A stretch of DNA of 64,000 nucleotides, taken from Brevundimonas lenta (GTDB lineage: Bacteria; Pseudomonadota; Alphaproteobacteria; Caulobacterales; Caulobacteraceae). Below the pieces are notes generated by a model that searched no databases, was not told where the DNA came from, and saw nothing but the letters and a program-made list of their open reading frames with translations. The position numbers and the translations under genes were made by a program. Of the stretch, positions 17,861 to 27,381 are shown in pieces (within the stretch, counting starts at the first letter, position 1; each line of letters starts with the position of its first letter). The stretch is taken from contig NZ_JACIDM010000002.1 in the NCBI RefSeq assembly GCF_014196335.1, forward strand, positions 248,001-312,000. The letters are read 5' to 3'.

Positions 17861-18940
17861 TTGCCTTCCCCCATTCTCATCTCGCTTGACGCCATGGGCG
17901 GGGATCACGGCCCGTCGGTCGTGGTCGGCGGCGTACGTGACTACCGCAAACGCCATGGCGGCGAAGGCGTGCGCTTCCAGCTTCACGGCGATGAGGCGGC
18001 GATCCGCGCCGAGATGGCGAAGTGCGATCTTGCAGACGACGTCTGCGAGGTCCGTCACACGGACAAGGTCGTCTCGATGGAAGAGAAGCCGGCGCAGGCC
18101 ATGCGCCGGGGCAAGGGTTCCAGCCTGTGGAACGCGATCGACGCCGTGAAGCATGGCGAAGCCGCGGCGGTGGTTTCCGCCGGCAACACCGGCGCACTGA
18201 TGGCGATCTCGAAGCTGCTGCTGCGGATGTCGGCGCACGGCCTTGAGCGTCCCGCCATCGTGGCCAGCTGGCCGACTTTCCGCGGCGTGACGGCGGTGCT
18301 GGACGTCGGCGCCAATGTTGAGAGCGACGCCGAGCAACTGGTCGAGTTCGCGATCATGGGCGAGGCCTTCCATGCCGCGGTGCACGGCGTGGCCCGCCCG
18401 ACCATCGGCCTGTTGAACGTCGGCTCCGAGGACATGAAGGGCCACGAAGAGGTCCGCGAGGCTGCACGGCTGCTTCGTGAGGGCGGTTTCGGGCTGGACT
18501 ACAAGGGTTTCGTCGAGGGCGACGATATCGCCAAGGGCACGGTCGACGTGGTCGTCACCGACGGGTTCACAGGCAACATCGCCCTGAAGACCGCCGAGGG
18601 CGTCGCCAAATTCATCGGCGCGTTGACCAAGGAGGCGCTAACCTCGAGCCTGTTGGCCAAGGCTGGTGCGGCGTTGGCCTACCCGGCGCTGAAGGCCATG
18701 AGCGCGAAGATCGATCCCAACGCCATCAACGGCGGTCCGCTGCTGGGCCTCAACGGCATTGTGGTGAAGAGCCACGGCGGCGCGACGGCCGCCGGTTTCG
18801 GGGCCGCTATCCGCATCGCTGTGGATCTGGCCCGCAGCGACTATTTGACCAAGGTGAGCGACAGCCTCAATCGCCTGACCACCGTGCTCGAACAGCCCGC
18901 AACGCCGGGCGCCGACGCGGCTATGGAGACTTCCCAGTGA
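17861..18940 (+). CDS. plsX: Phosphate acyltransferase PlsX
   Basis: Converts acyl-ACP to acyl-phosphate, feeding phospholipid synthesis. Core begins LPSPILISLDAMGGDHGP; TTG 17861 gives 359 residues, matching the family, with GGAG 10 bases upstream. GTG 17825 or ATG 17834 would add an extension that looks uncharacteristic. Family motifs: SAGNTGALMA near residue 108, GANVESDAEQLVEFAIMG near 150, GLLNVGSEDMKGHE near 185 and VVTDGFTGNIALK near 230. It overlaps fabH by four bases (GTGA). Confidence 0.93.
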   Translation: MPSPILISLDAMGGDHGPSVVVGGVRDYRKRHGGEGVRFQLHGDEAAIRAEMAKCDLADDVCEVRHTDKVVSMEEKPAQAMRRGKGSSLWNAIDAVKHGEAAAVVSAGNTGALMAISKLLLRMSAHGLERPAIVASWPTFRGVTAVLDVGANVESDAEQLVEFAIMGEAFHAAVHGVARPTIGLLNVGSEDMKGHEEVREAARLLREGGFGLDYKGFVEGDDIAKGTVDVVVTDGFTGNIALKTAEGVAKFIGALTKEALTSSLLAKAGAALAYPALKAMSAKIDPNAINGGPLLGLNGIVVKSHGGATAAGFGAAIRIAVDLARSDYLTKVSDSLNRLTTVLEQPATPGADAAMETSQ

Positions 18941-19914
18941 GCGTCATCCGCAGCGCCGTGACAGGCGTCGGCTCCTATCTTCCCGAGCAGATCGTGACCA
19001 ACGCCGACCTGGCGCAGATCGTCGAGACCTCCGACGAGTGGATCCAGGAACGGACGGGCATCAAGCAGCGCCACAAGGCGCGCGACGATCAGCCGACCAG
19101 CGATCTGGCCGTCGAGGCGGCGAAACGCGCGCTCATCGACGCCGGCAAGACCGCCGCGGACGTCGATCTGATCGTCGTTGCGACCACCACGCCGGACATG
19201 ACATTCCCGGCCACCGCATCGATCGTCCAGCGCAAGCTGGGCGTGCCGGTCTGCCCGGCCTTCGACGTTCAGGCGGTTTGCTCCGGTTTCGTCTACGCGC
19301 TCAGCGTCGCTGACGGCTTCGTGGCCCGGGGCCTGGCGAAATGCGCCCTGGTCATCGGCGCCGAAGAGATGACCCGGTTGCTGGACTGGACGGACCGCTC
19401 GACGTGCGTGCTGTTCGGCGACGGCGCCGGCGCCTTTGTTGTCGAGCCGCGCGAAGGGCAGGGGACCACGGCTGATCAGGGCCTGCTCGGCTTCGCCCTG
19501 CGCTGCGATGGCTCAAAGACGGATCTGCTCTACGTCGACGGCGGGCCTGCGACGACCGGATCGGTCGGCCACCTGCGGATGGCGGGCAATCAGGTCTTCA
19601 AATACGCCGTGATCAATATCGCCGAGGCGATCACCGCGGCATGCAAGGTTTCCGGTCTGGAGGTCTCGGAGGTCGATTGGTTCGTGCCTCACCAGGCCAA
19701 TCAGCGCATCCTCCGTGGCGTCGGCGACCGGCTCGGCCTTGAAGAGCACAAGGTGATCTCGACGGTCGCCATGCACGCCAATACCTCGGCCGCCTCGATT
19801 CCACTGGCGATGGATGCGGCAATCCAGGATGGTCGGATCAAGCGGGGCGATCTCGTGCTGCTGGAAGCCATGGGCGGCGGTCTGACGTGGGGCGCCTGCG
19901 CGTTTCGCTTCTAG
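18937..19914 (+). CDS. fabH: 3-oxoacyl-ACP synthase III
   Basis: Initiates fatty acid synthesis by condensing acetyl-CoA with malonyl-ACP. 325 residues, GTG start. The Cys-His-Asn triad is visible: Cys115 in AVCSGFVYAL, His in WFVPHQANQRI near 253, Asn in MHANTSAASIPLA near 283. GVGSYLPEQIVTNADLAQ near residue 8 and DEWIQERTGIKQR near 30 are family signatures. Translationally coupled to plsX. Confidence 0.96.
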   Translation: MSVIRSAVTGVGSYLPEQIVTNADLAQIVETSDEWIQERTGIKQRHKARDDQPTSDLAVEAAKRALIDAGKTAADVDLIVVATTTPDMTFPATASIVQRKLGVPVCPAFDVQAVCSGFVYALSVADGFVARGLAKCALVIGAEEMTRLLDWTDRSTCVLFGDGAGAFVVEPREGQGTTADQGLLGFALRCDGSKTDLLYVDGGPATTGSVGHLRMAGNQVFKYAVINIAEAITAACKVSGLEVSEVDWFVPHQANQRILRGVGDRLGLEEHKVISTVAMHANTSAASIPLAMDAAIQDGRIKRGDLVLLEAMGGGLTWGACAFRF

Positions 19915-19990
19915 AGAGCATTTCCGGCTTTCCATTTGACGATGCTTGCCCTTTTATGGGCGTGACGGATCAATCGAGGGGGAGTGAGCG

Positions 19991-20290
19991 GTGACGCAGA
20001 CGCTGACACGCGCGGATCTTTGCGAGGCCGTGCATGAGGAAGTCGGCCTTTCGCGCCAGGAATGCTCGGCCATGGTCGAGCGGACGCTCGAACTTATCGT
20101 GGAATCGCTTGAGCGCGGTGAGACGGTGAAGCTGTCCGGCTTCGGCGTCTTCCAGGTGCGCGAGAAGCGCGCCCGCATGGGACGCAATCCGAAGACCGGC
20201 GAGCCGGCGGCGATTCATCCGCGCCGGGTGATCAGCTTCCGGGCCAGCCAGATCATGAAGGGACGGGTGCACGACGCGGTCGTCGCCTGA
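19991..20290 (+). CDS. ihfA: Integration host factor alpha subunit
   Basis: DNA-bending protein that pairs with IHF beta. 99 residues; GTG 19991 follows GGGGGAG. LTRADLCEAVHEEVGLSRQE opens the HU fold, GETVKLSGFGVFQVREKRAR and GRNPKTGEPAAIHPRRVISF form the beta arms including the intercalating proline region. Next to a MerR gene and tRNA-Pro, an arrangement conserved in alphaproteobacteria. Confidence 0.94.
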   Translation: MTQTLTRADLCEAVHEEVGLSRQECSAMVERTLELIVESLERGETVKLSGFGVFQVREKRARMGRNPKTGEPAAIHPRRVISFRASQIMKGRVHDAVVA

Positions 20291-20298
20291 AGACACCG

Positions 20299-20724
20299 GT
20301 GACCAAAAGTCCCAACGCGTTCCGCACGATCTCGGAAGCCGCCGATGAAGTGGGCGCGCCCCAGCATGTGCTGCGATTTTGGGAAACCAAATTCACCTTC
20401 ATCACGCCTCTGAAGCGAGCCGGCGGGCGACGCTTTTATCGACAGCAGGATATCGTGCTGCTGAAGGCCGTGAAGCGGCTGCTGCATGAGGACGGCCTGA
20501 CCATCAAGGGCGTCCAGCGGCTCCACAAGGAGCAGGGCGTCAAGCGAATCGCGGCCTACGGAGACCCCGAAGGTCTGGTCTCGTTCGAGCCGGAGGCGGC
20601 TGCCTCGACGGCTTCCGCGGGCGTCTCTTCGACAACTGGATCGTCGATCCGGTTGCGCCAGGTGCTGGCGGAATTGGAGGGCGCGCGGGCGCGTCTCGAG
20701 GCGGTTCTGTCGCGAAGCGCCTGA
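20299..20724 (+). CDS. MerR-family transcriptional regulator
   Basis: 141 residues, GTG start 8 bases after ihfA. The MerR winged helix covers residues 8-75: [20 protein letters not shown], then [24 protein letters not shown] and [20 protein letters not shown]. The C-terminal part is short, low-complexity Ser/Ala-rich, then a helix ending at Ala141; no Cys effector site is present, so it is not a metal sensor. Target unknown; homologs regularly follow ihfA. Confidence 0.9.
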   Translation: MTKSPNAFRTISEAADEVGAPQHVLRFWETKFTFITPLKRAGGRRFYRQQDIVLLKAVKRLLHEDGLTIKGVQRLHKEQGVKRIAAYGDPEGLVSFEPEAAASTASAGVSSTTGSSIRLRQVLAELEGARARLEAVLSRSA

Positions 20725-20778
20725 ACTCGCTTTTTTGGGTTTGCGCCCGCCCGAACCCCGTCTATAGGGAGCGCCTCT

Positions 20779-20855
<77 letters not shown>

Positions 20856-20905
20856 TCTTCCCTTGACCCGGTCTCTATTTCTGCAGCGGACGACGGCTTC
20901 GGCCG

Positions 20906-21109
20906 TCAGTGTTTGCCGCCGCCTTCAGCCCATTTGAACAGCGGGTAGAGCGGGAAGGCCCACCCGATTCCGCCGACGGCGAAGAACAGCAGGTCGATCA
21001 ACTGGCCCGGTGGCAGCAGGCCGCGCACGGTGACCACGCCCCAGATCCAGACGACCAGGAAGCCCAGCACGCCGATCATGGCGATGAACCGGCGCGTGCG
21101 GGGGCCCAT
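20906..21109 (-). CDS. DUF2842 small membrane protein
   Basis: 67 residues with two hydrophobic helices: [19 protein letters not shown] and [20 protein letters not shown], separated by VRGLLPPGQ and ending [10 protein letters not shown]. The frame is open far to the left of the true start, but ATG 21109 overlaps the stop of the preceding gene by one base, indicating coupling. Family of unknown function found next to COX15-type genes in alphaproteobacteria; here the heme A synthase gene is divergent from the pair. Confidence 0.82.
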   Translation of the reverse strand: MGPRTRRFIAMIGVLGFLVVWIWGVVTVRGLLPPGQLIDLLFFAVGGIGWAFPLYPLFKWAEGGGKH

Positions 21110-21360
21110 CAGCGCTTGTTCCGGAAGAGGAAGAAGGCGACCAGGGCGAGGACGGACGCGGCCATCGACCAGAGGAGCCAGTTCCACTGATCCATGGTCG
21201 AGATGGCGAAGACGCGAACGGCCAGGAACCAGCCGGCGACAGCGCCGACGCCGGAGACCAGCGAGGTGGCGAACAGACCGCGGCGACCGGTCGTGAGATC
21301 GGCCAGCCAGGCGAGGACGAAGGCGCCCAGAACCGCGATGACGATGTCGGCGTATTGCAA
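21109..21360 (-). CDS. Small membrane protein of unknown function
   Basis: 83 residues from TTG 21360, which has TGGAGAGA 7 bases upstream; ATG 21429 is in frame but lacks any ribosome binding site. Three hydrophobic helices are apparent: ADIVIAVLGAFVLAWLADL, LVSGVGAVAGWFLAVRVFAI and WNWLLWSMAASVLALVAFFL. It ends RNKR. The topology with a Gly-rich second helix resembles transglycosylase-associated/YeaQ-like small membrane proteins but I cannot assign it. Coupled to the DUF2842 gene and divergent from ctaA. Confidence 0.7.
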   Translation of the reverse strand: MQYADIVIAVLGAFVLAWLADLTTGRRGLFATSLVSGVGAVAGWFLAVRVFAISTMDQWNWLLWSMAASVLALVAFFLFRNKR

Positions 21361-21496
21361 GCCGTCTCTCCAGAGGTGTGGCGACAAGGCGCCGAAAAGC
21401 GACTCGATCTCGCCGTCGTGCGCGGGCATACCGCTCAGGCCCGGACGCGACCAGTGATGCGGCGGGTACTGTAGCGGTCGGAACAGCGGGCGTCGA

Positions 21497-22564
21497 ATGA
21501 AGCGTTTGGGCGGTGGCGATCGGAGCCAGGCGGTGGCGATCTGGCTGTGGCTGACCGCCGCGCTGGTGTTCGCCATGGTCGTGGTCGGCGGCGTGACGCG
21601 CCTGACGGGCTCGGGCCTGTCGATCACCGAGTGGAAGCCGATCATGGGCGCGCTGCCGCCGATGAATGCGGCCGACTGGGCCGAGGCCTTCGAGAAGTAC
21701 AAGGCGATCCCGCAGTACCAGCAGGTCAACGCCGGCATGACGATGGGCGAGTTCCAGGGGATTTTCTTCTGGGAGTGGTTCCACCGGCTGCTAGGGCGGC
21801 TGATCGGCGTGGTGTTCGCGCTGCCGTTCGTGGTGTTCCTGGTGATGCGGAAGCTGCCGCGGCGGCTGATCGGTCGGTGCGCGGTGCTGCTGGCGCTGGG
21901 CGGGCTGCAGGGGCTGATCGGCTGGTGGATGGTGACCAGCGGGCTGAGCGAGCGGGTCGATGTGGCGCCGGAGCGGCTGGCGACGCACCTGGGCCTGGCG
22001 CTGCTGATTTTCATGGGTCTGATCTGGACCGGGCTGGAGGCCTGGAACGGCGAGGAGCGGTCGCGGTCGCCGGGCGGCTGGAGCCGGGGCGCGGCGATCC
22101 TGCTGGGGGCGGTGTTCCTGCAGTGCCTGCTGGGCGGGCTGGTGGCCGGGGCCAAGGCGGGCTTCGTCTACACCGACTGGCCGATGATGAGCGGCGGGTT
22201 CCTGCCGCCGGTCGACTGGGGCAAGGGCGCGCTGGCCTTCCTGCACGACCAGGCGCTGGTGCAGTTCAATCACCGCATCTGGGCCTATGCGCTGCTGCTG
22301 GGCGGGACCGTCTATGCGGTGCAGGCGTGGCGCTGGCGGCTGGCGCAGGGGCTTGGCGCGGCGGCGTTCGCGGTGGCGATCGCCCTGTGGCTGCAGGCGG
22401 CGCTGGGCGTGGTGACCCTGATCCACGCCGTGCCGCTGTGGCTGGGGGCGCTGCATCAGGCGGGCGCGGCCCTGGTGCTGGCGACCGCGACCGTGAACCT
22501 GTGGATGGTCCGCCGGTCGCAGCCGCGGCTGTTTACGTCCGGACCGCGTTCCAGGGGCCTGTGA
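21497..22564 (+). CDS. ctaA: Heme A synthase (COX15/CtaA)
   Basis: Oxidises heme O to heme A for aa3-type cytochrome oxidase. 355 residues with eight hydrophobic segments. Signatures: [20 protein letters not shown] near residue 28, [15 protein letters not shown] near 90 with a heme-ligand His, [11 protein letters not shown] near 163, [14 protein letters not shown] near 255 and [14 protein letters not shown] near 318. These four His positions are the expected heme ligands. Its last 32 bases overlap the end of the convergent PhoX-like gene. Confidence 0.94.
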   Translation: MKRLGGGDRSQAVAIWLWLTAALVFAMVVVGGVTRLTGSGLSITEWKPIMGALPPMNAADWAEAFEKYKAIPQYQQVNAGMTMGEFQGIFFWEWFHRLLGRLIGVVFALPFVVFLVMRKLPRRLIGRCAVLLALGGLQGLIGWWMVTSGLSERVDVAPERLATHLGLALLIFMGLIWTGLEAWNGEERSRSPGGWSRGAAILLGAVFLQCLLGGLVAGAKAGFVYTDWPMMSGGFLPPVDWGKGALAFLHDQALVQFNHRIWAYALLLGGTVYAVQAWRWRLAQGLGAAAFAVAIALWLQAALGVVTLIHAVPLWLGALHQAGAALVLATATVNLWMVRRSQPRLFTSGPRSRGL

Positions 22565-23942
22565 TCGCGAAGGTCAGGCCCGGGTAGTAGAGGTTCACGA
22601 ACAGGGTCGAACCGTCCGGCGAGAAGACCGCGCCGGCGAACTCGGAGTTGCCGGTGAAGACGTTGCGGGCGATGGCGTAGACGCGGCCGTCCGGGGTGAC
22701 GCCCTTCACGTGGTTCTTCGTGTCGGTGGAGTAGTTGTCCTCGCAGACGACCAGGTGACCCCAGGGCGCGACGGTCAGGTTGTCGGCCATGTTGAGGGTC
22801 TTCGGGTCGGCGCTTTCGACGAACAGCTGGACGCGGCCGGGCTGACGGGCCTCGCCGGAGCGGCCTTCCTCGGGGGAGGGGATGTAGCGCAGGATCTGGC
22901 CGCGCTTCAGCGGACCGCCCGAGGTGGCGGTCATGAACATCTCGCTCCCGGCCCAGAAGACGCCTTCGCCGCGGGCGACGCGGACGGCGCCGTCGGCATG
23001 ACCGCGCAGGCGCAGGTCCGAGTTGGGGCTTTCGACATCCTGGAGATCGACCCAGACGACGTCACGCCAGTCGCCCGGCGACCAGACGCGGGTCTCGTGA
23101 TTGGTGGAGTCGGCGCCCGGCGCGTCGCGGAAGGCCATGGCCTGGAGGCGGCCGCCCTTGATCAGCTCGCCGGGGGTCTCGGGGATGAAGCGGTAGAAGA
23201 GGCCGTCGGTCTTGTCCTCGGTCAGGTAGACGATGCCGGTGCCGGGATCGACGCAGACGGCCTCGTGGTCGAAGCGGCCCATGGCCTTGAGCGGCACGGC
23301 GTCGACAAGGCCGGGAGCGGTGGCCGGCACTTCGAAGACGAAACCGTGCGGTTTGGTGACGTCGGCGTCTTCCGGCGTGGCCTCGGTCTCCTCGCAGCTC
23401 AGCCAGCTGCCCCAGGGGGTGACGCCGCCGCAGCAGTTGGTCGAGGTGCCGATCAGGCTGAGGTGCTGGCTGACCGTACGGCCCGTGGCCATGTCATAGA
23501 CCTGGGTGGTCGTGCCGCCGGGGATGATGATGCCGGCCTTGGTGACGTCATAGGCCCTGGACTTGTCGATCAGGGCCTCGCGCTCCTGGTGGAAGCCGGC
23601 CGGACCCCAGTTGCGATGGGTCGGGCGCGAGGTCTTGAGCTCGTGGTTGCGGACCAGTGCGATCTGCGAGCCGCCGAGGGCGAAACAGCCCATGCCGTCA
23701 AAATTCTGCGGCACCAGCAGGCCGTCGTTCATCGTCTCGCCGCCCTGGGAGATGATGCGGTAGGAGAAGCCTTCCGGCAGGTCGAGGACGCCGTTGGGGT
23801 CGCGCTGCAGGGGGCCGTAACCCTCGACGTCGTTGACGTAGGTCTCCTCGCCCGCGGCCTGGGCGGCGGCGTGGCGGGCGAAGCCCGTGAAGGCGAGGGC
23901 GGCAGCGCCCGTGGTGAGCAGGCCGCGACGGTTGAAACGCAT
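22533..23942 (-). CDS. PhoX-like Tat-exported phosphatase family protein (DUF839)
   Basis: 469 residues. N-terminal [20 protein letters not shown] is a Tat signal. The DUF839/PhoX beta-propeller signatures are [20 protein letters not shown] near residue 170 and [20 protein letters not shown] near 222, plus YTEDK-like ligands ([15 protein letters not shown]) and a C-terminal LVVCEDNY and [19 protein letters not shown]. PhoX enzymes are Ca/Fe alkaline phosphatases, but many DUF839 proteins are uncharacterised; Cys177 and the Glu residues expected for metal binding are present. The long repeat copy B lies 141 bases upstream in the same orientation. Confidence 0.85.
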   Translation of the reverse strand: MRFNRRGLLTTGAAALAFTGFARHAAAQAAGEETYVNDVEGYGPLQRDPNGVLDLPEGFSYRIISQGGETMNDGLLVPQNFDGMGCFALGGSQIALVRNHELKTSRPTHRNWGPAGFHQEREALIDKSRAYDVTKAGIIIPGGTTTQVYDMATGRTVSQHLSLIGTSTNCCGGVTPWGSWLSCEETEATPEDADVTKPHGFVFEVPATAPGLVDAVPLKAMGRFDHEAVCVDPGTGIVYLTEDKTDGLFYRFIPETPGELIKGGRLQAMAFRDAPGADSTNHETRVWSPGDWRDVVWVDLQDVESPNSDLRLRGHADGAVRVARGEGVFWAGSEMFMTATSGGPLKRGQILRYIPSPEEGRSGEARQPGRVQLFVESADPKTLNMADNLTVAPWGHLVVCEDNYSTDTKNHVKGVTPDGRVYAIARNVFTGNSEFAGAVFSPDGSTLFVNLYYPGLTFAITGPWNAVRT

Positions 23943-24083
23943 GTACAGATATCCCCGAACGTGCAGCGCTTATGACGCGCCGTACGCGGCTCCGTCATCA
24001 TGGTTCTGTGACCGTTTTTTGGAACGCGGGTCACCTTGGGTTTCACGCGTGACGGTGCGTCCTCCGGCGGAAGCCGCCGGAGG

Positions 24084-24521
24084 GGAGGGGAAGGCGCGGG
24101 GCGTCCGGGCCTCGCCCGGAGCTTTGATAGTTTTACCGTTTCGACGAAGCTGGCCGCCCCGCGTGGTCGTTGGTTTCGCGCGCCCTCCGGCTGGCGGCCC
24201 TGTTAGAGCCTTGACGGATCTCCGCCGCCGCCATTGCTGGAAGCGACGTGGGTGGGACATCGGCTGAGCCAGCGGTCCGCACCTTCGATGCGCGGCGAGC
24301 AAGCGGACAGCATCCATCGCTGTCCGACGAGGACCCCCGGACTACCCTTCGCCCGGGCTTCATCGCTCGACCACAGCCCGTCGTCGTCGAGGCGCTGGAT
24401 CCGACGCCCTCCCCATCGACGGGATGGGGGCATTATCGCCGCGGCGGATACCTCGCTGCGTAGAGGGAATTTTGGTGGGGGAAGTCAGAGGGTTGGCGAA
24501 AAGAATAAGAAAACAGCCGAC
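24084..24521 (-). repeat. Long repeat LR, copy B (inverted partner at 4103-4538)
   Basis: Reverse complement of copy A. The central part 24155-24373 matches 4251-4468 with one small difference; the outer parts carry scattered substitutions. Read on the - strand it ends with CCGGGCGAGGCCCGG followed by a second hairpin CCTCCGGCGGCTTCCGCCGG, about 140 bases before the PhoX-like start. It is immediately flanked on its other side by two composite palindromic repeats, making 23943-25031 an 1089-base stretch without a credible gene. The open frames in it shift relative to copy A at the indel. Confidence 0.9.
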
Positions 24522-24526
24522 AGATT

Positions 24527-24698
24527 CACCTCCCCATCGCCCCCGAGGCGATGGGGAGGACAGACCGCGAAGCGGTCAGGAGGGGGCGGCGCCGGCGGGT
24601 GTTGTTGGAGCTCTGATCGCATGCGCCGGCGACGCCCCCTCCACCATTCCGGCTGAGTCGCCGGAATGGTCCCCCTCCCCATCTACGATGGGGAGGTG
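24527..24698. repeat. Composite palindromic repeat, family P1-like, variant
   Basis: About 172 bases with ends CACCTCCCCATCG and CGATGGGGAGGTG. Each end is itself a palindrome: CCTCCCCATCG with CGATGGGGAGG at the left, CCTCCCCATCTACGATGGGG at the right. Interior features are paired GACCGCGAAGCGGTC and CCATTCCGGC-GCCGGAATGG. The architecture equals that of the P1 copies at 3761, 26073 and 27184, while the bases differ. Starts 6 bases from the long repeat copy B. Confidence 0.75.
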
Positions 24699-24709
24699 AG
24701 TGGCGGCGT

Positions 24710-24849
24710 CCTTCCCCCATTTCGGGGGAAGGACGCTCGCGGAGCGAGACGGATGGGGGCTCTGTCCGGGAGCGGCCGGCGGGAGTCCTGTCGCCGTTGA
24801 CAGCCCCCATCCGGCCCTCCGGGCCATCTTCCCCCGAAATGGGGGAAGG
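24710..24849. repeat. Composite palindromic repeat, family P1-like, variant
   Basis: 140 bases bounded by CCTTCCCCCATTTCGGGGGA and TCCCCCGAAATGGGGGAAGG, each self-complementary. Just inside are CGGATGGGGGCTCTGTC and GACAGCCCCCATCCGGC, giving a nested pairing, and short hairpins CGCTCGCGGAGCG and CGGCCCTCCGGGCC. Tandem with the preceding repeat, 11 bases apart. A palindrome AATACCGGTATT lies just beyond, at 24869-24880. Confidence 0.75.
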
Positions 24850-24931
24850 GATTGGTGTGGTATTTTAATACCGGTATTTGTTTGTGTAATGAAATCAGAT
24901 ATTTGACGCCGAACCGGTCATGCAAACAGCA

Positions 24932-24960
24932 TTGACCCACAGGCTGGCTTCCTCTATCAG
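24932..24960 (+). promoter_or_regulatory. Likely housekeeping promoter of rplM-rpsI
   Basis: TTGACC at 24932, a 17-base spacer, then TATCAG at 24955. It also fits the Caulobacter sigma-73 pattern (TTGAC, 10-14 bases, CTA-rich element) if the downstream element is taken as TCTATCAG. This leaves a leader of about 65 bases before the rplM ATG. Judged by eye. Confidence 0.5.
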
Positions 24961-25031
24961 CGCGCCTTCCGCTCGTCCCGGTCATCCGGGAGGGGCAACC
25001 GTTTCGCCCGTCTCCCCAAGGACTCCTCGTT

Positions 25032-25508
25032 ATGCTGAAGAGCACTACGGCTTCGCTGAAGCCGGCCGAGGTCGAGAAGAAGTGGATCCATATCGACGCC
25101 GAAGGCGTCGTCGTGGGCCGTCTCGCGACCTTCATCGCCAACCGTCTGCGCGGCAAGCACCGCGGTGACTACACCCCGCACGTCGATTGCGGCGACTACG
25201 TCGTCGTCACCAACGTCGACAAGGTCGTGTTCACCGGCAAGAAGAACACCGACAAGATCTACTACCGCCACACCGGTCACCCGGGCGGCGTCAAGTCGAC
25301 GACCCCGGAGAAGGTTCTGGGCGGCCGCTTCCCCGAGCGCGTGCTCGAGAAGGCCGTCGAGCGCATGCTGCCGAAGGAAAGCCCGCTGGCCCGCAAGCAA
25401 ATGACGCACCTGCGTCTGTTCGCCGGCGCCGCGCACACCCACGAAGCCCAGTCGCCCGAGACGATCGACTTCAAGTCGGCCTCGGCCAAGAACACCCGGA
25501 GCGTCTAA
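25032..25508 (+). CDS. rplM: 50S ribosomal protein L13
   Basis: 158 residues, ATG 25032 preceded by AAGGA. Family regions: [18 protein letters not shown] near residue 19, [20 protein letters not shown] near 39, [12 protein letters not shown] near 78 and [19 protein letters not shown] near 98. Followed after 2 bases by rpsI, the universal L13-S9 operon. Confidence 0.98.
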   Translation: MLKSTTASLKPAEVEKKWIHIDAEGVVVGRLATFIANRLRGKHRGDYTPHVDCGDYVVVTNVDKVVFTGKKNTDKIYYRHTGHPGGVKSTTPEKVLGGRFPERVLEKAVERMLPKESPLARKQMTHLRLFAGAAHTHEAQSPETIDFKSASAKNTRSV

Positions 25509-25510
25509 GC

Positions 25511-26005
25511 ATGACCGATGTGACTGCTGAAACCGCCACCGGCTTCGACGCCCTGAAAGCCCTCGGCACCCCGGGCGTCGGCGAAGAGCACCCGGTTTAC
25601 GTCCAGAAGCTGGACGCCCAGGGTCGCGCCTATTCGACCGGCAAGCGCAAGAACGCCATCGCCCGCGTGTGGATCAAGCCGGGCACCGGCAAGTTCACCA
25701 TCAACGGCCGCGACCAGGAAGTTTACTTCGCGCGTCCGGTGCTGCGCATGATGATCGCCCAGCCGCTGGTCGTCACCGAGCGTGAAACCCAGTTCGACGT
25801 GATCTGCACCGTTGAAGGTTCGGGCCTGTCGGGCCAGGCCGGCGCCATCCGCCACGGCCTGTCGCACGCCCTGACGCACTACGAGCCGGAACTGCGCAAG
25901 GTTCTGAAGCCGCACGGCTTCCTGACCCGCGACAGCCGCGTCGTCGAGCGCAAGAAGTACGGCCGCGCCAAGGCTCGCCGTTCCTTCCAGTTCTCGAAGC
26001 GCTAA
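25511..26005 (+). CDS. rpsI: 30S ribosomal protein S9
   Basis: 164 residues from ATG 25511; the frame is open further left but through rplM. Core: [20 protein letters not shown] near residue 38, [16 protein letters not shown] near 72, [17 protein letters not shown] near 105, and the characteristic basic C-terminus [17 protein letters not shown], whose last Arg contacts P-site tRNA. A short Ala/Thr-rich N-terminal extension is normal in alphaproteobacteria. Confidence 0.98.
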   Translation: MTDVTAETATGFDALKALGTPGVGEEHPVYVQKLDAQGRAYSTGKRKNAIARVWIKPGTGKFTINGRDQEVYFARPVLRMMIAQPLVVTERETQFDVICTVEGSGLSGQAGAIRHGLSHALTHYEPELRKVLKPHGFLTRDSRVVERKKYGRAKARRSFQFSKR

Positions 26006-26029
26006 GCCGTTTCATACGGTCTGGATTTG

Positions 26030-26060
26030 GGGCGCTTCGGGAAACCGGAGCGCCCTTTTT
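26030..26060 (+). terminator. Intrinsic terminator of rplM-rpsI
   Basis: Stem GGGCGCTTCGG with CCGGAGCGCCC (one G-U pair), loop GAAA, followed directly by TTTTTCTTT. It starts 24 bases after the rpsI stop. The P1 repeat at 26073 follows. Confidence 0.9.
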
Positions 26061-26072
26061 CTTTGTCGTTTC

Positions 26073-26229
26073 CCTTCTCCCCTTGCGGGAGAAGGTGGCG
26101 GCCGAAGGCCGACGGATGAGGGGTTGCTCCGGCGTCTCCATCCCGGGTGTCTGAAAGTCGCCAGATTGTCGGGTCACTGCGACCCCTCATCCGCCCCTCC
26201 GGGGCACCTTCTCCCGCAAGGGGAGAAGG
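26073..26229. repeat. Composite palindromic repeat, family P1, copy 2
   Basis: 157 bases with ends CCTTCTCCCCTTGCGGGAGA and TCTCCCGCAAGGGGAGAAGG, mutual inverted repeats and each self-complementary. GGTGGCGGCCGAAGGCCGACGG is followed by ATGAGGGG at one side, with CCCCTCATCCG at the other. The interior (TCCGGCGTCTCC to GGTCACTGC) is unlike that of 3761 and 27184. It occupies the space between the rpsI terminator and the argC ribosome binding site. Confidence 0.85.
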
Positions 26230-26243
26230 ATCGGGAGCGTCTG

Positions 26244-27179
26244 ATGACCCACACCATCTTCATCGACGGCGAAGCCGGAACGACCGGTCTCGAAATCCGC
26301 GAGCGGCTTGAGGCGCGCGACGACCTCGAACTGATCCTGCTCGGCGACCGCCGCCGCGACGTCGAGGCGCGGCGCGAGGCGCTGAACAGCGCCGACGCGG
26401 TGATCCTGTGCCTGCCGGACGATGCGGCGATCGAGGCGGTGTCGATGATCGAGAACCCGCGGGTGCGGGTGATCGACGCCTCGACCGCCTATCGGGTCGA
26501 TCCGGCCTGGGCCTACGGTTTCGCCGAGATGGCGCCGGGGCAGCGCGAGGCGATCGCGGCGTCGACGCGGGTGTCGAACCCCGGCTGTTATCCGACCGGG
26601 CTGATCGGCCTGGTGCGGCCGCTGGTGTCGGCAGGGATCATTCCGGCGGGATGGCCGGTGACGGTCAACGCCGTGTCCGGCTACTCGGGCGGCGGCAAGG
26701 CGATGATCGCCGAGTTCGAGGCTGAGGGCGGCGCCGAGGCGTTCCGCGCCTATGGCCTGTCGCTGAAGCACAAGCACGTGCCGGAGATGACGAAACACAC
26801 CGGGCTGGAGCGCAAGGTGCTGTTCGCCCCGGCGGTGGGTTCGTACCGGCAGGGGATGCTGGTCGAAGTTCCGCTGCATCTGTCGGCCCTGCCGTCGTCG
26901 CCGTCGGTCGAGGTGGTGCATGGCGCGCTGGTCGAGGCCTACGAAGGCGCGCGGTTCGTCGAGGTGGCCCCGCTGGAGGCGACCGAGGCGATGACCGGGA
27001 TCGACCCGGAGGGCCTGAACGGGACCAACCGGATGCGGCTGCACGTGTTCGGCGATCGTGGCGGGGAGCAGGTGCGGCTGGTCGCGCTGCTGGACAACCT
27101 GGGCAAGGGCGCTTCGGGGGCCGCGGTGCAGAACCTGAACATCATGCTGGGGCTGGATGAGGCGACGGGGCTGAGCTGA
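26244..27179 (+). CDS. argC: N-acetyl-gamma-glutamyl-phosphate reductase, short type
   Basis: NADPH-dependent step of arginine synthesis. ATG 26244 has GGGAG 6 bases upstream; the open frame further left runs through a repeat and is rejected. 311 residues, the short (type 2) class. IFIDGEAGTTGLEIRERL at residues 4-21 is the nucleotide-binding start; the catalytic Cys115 is in VSNPGCYPTGL; HKHVPEM near 178 and the C-terminal AVQNLNIMLGLDE are typical. rpsI-argC adjacency is conserved in Caulobacterales. Confidence 0.95.
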   Translation: MTHTIFIDGEAGTTGLEIRERLEARDDLELILLGDRRRDVEARREALNSADAVILCLPDDAAIEAVSMIENPRVRVIDASTAYRVDPAWAYGFAEMAPGQREAIAASTRVSNPGCYPTGLIGLVRPLVSAGIIPAGWPVTVNAVSGYSGGGKAMIAEFEAEGGAEAFRAYGLSLKHKHVPEMTKHTGLERKVLFAPAVGSYRQGMLVEVPLHLSALPSSPSVEVVHGALVEAYEGARFVEVAPLEATEAMTGIDPEGLNGTNRMRLHVFGDRGGEQVRLVALLDNLGKGASGAAVQNLNIMLGLDEATGLS

Positions 27180-27183
27180 GTTT

Positions 27184-27332
27184 CCTTCTCCCGATGGGAG
27201 AAGGTGGCCGGGCGGAGCCCGGTCGGATGAGGGGCGGGTCGCGCCGATAGCTCGCCAGACGACCCTCACCCTTTCGCGCAAGGACGATCGCTTTGCTCTC
27301 GTGCGCTCAAGCCCTCTCCCATCGGGAGAGGG
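27184..27332 (-). repeat. Composite palindromic repeat, family P1, copy 3
   Basis: 149 bases. Read on this strand's reverse it matches 3761-3907: CCTTCTCCCGATGGGAGAAG at one end, CCCTCTCCCATCGGGAGAGG at the other, with GGCCGGGCGGAGCCCGGTCG, CGACCCTCACCCTTTCGCGC and GCGCTCAAGCCC shared inside. Only the centre (about 25 bases) and a stretch near CGCTTTGCTCTCG differ. It begins 4 bases after the argC stop, just as copy 1 begins 3 bases after a stop. Confidence 0.88.
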
Positions 27333-27381
27333 AGATGGTCACGCTTGCGAACCAATCCGCCCGCTCCAACGTATCCCTTCC

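Noticed and set aside
24084..24860. Degraded insertion sequence
   Set aside because: No transposase remnant or typical terminal repeat with target duplication could be found; the content is the long repeat plus two palindromic repeats.
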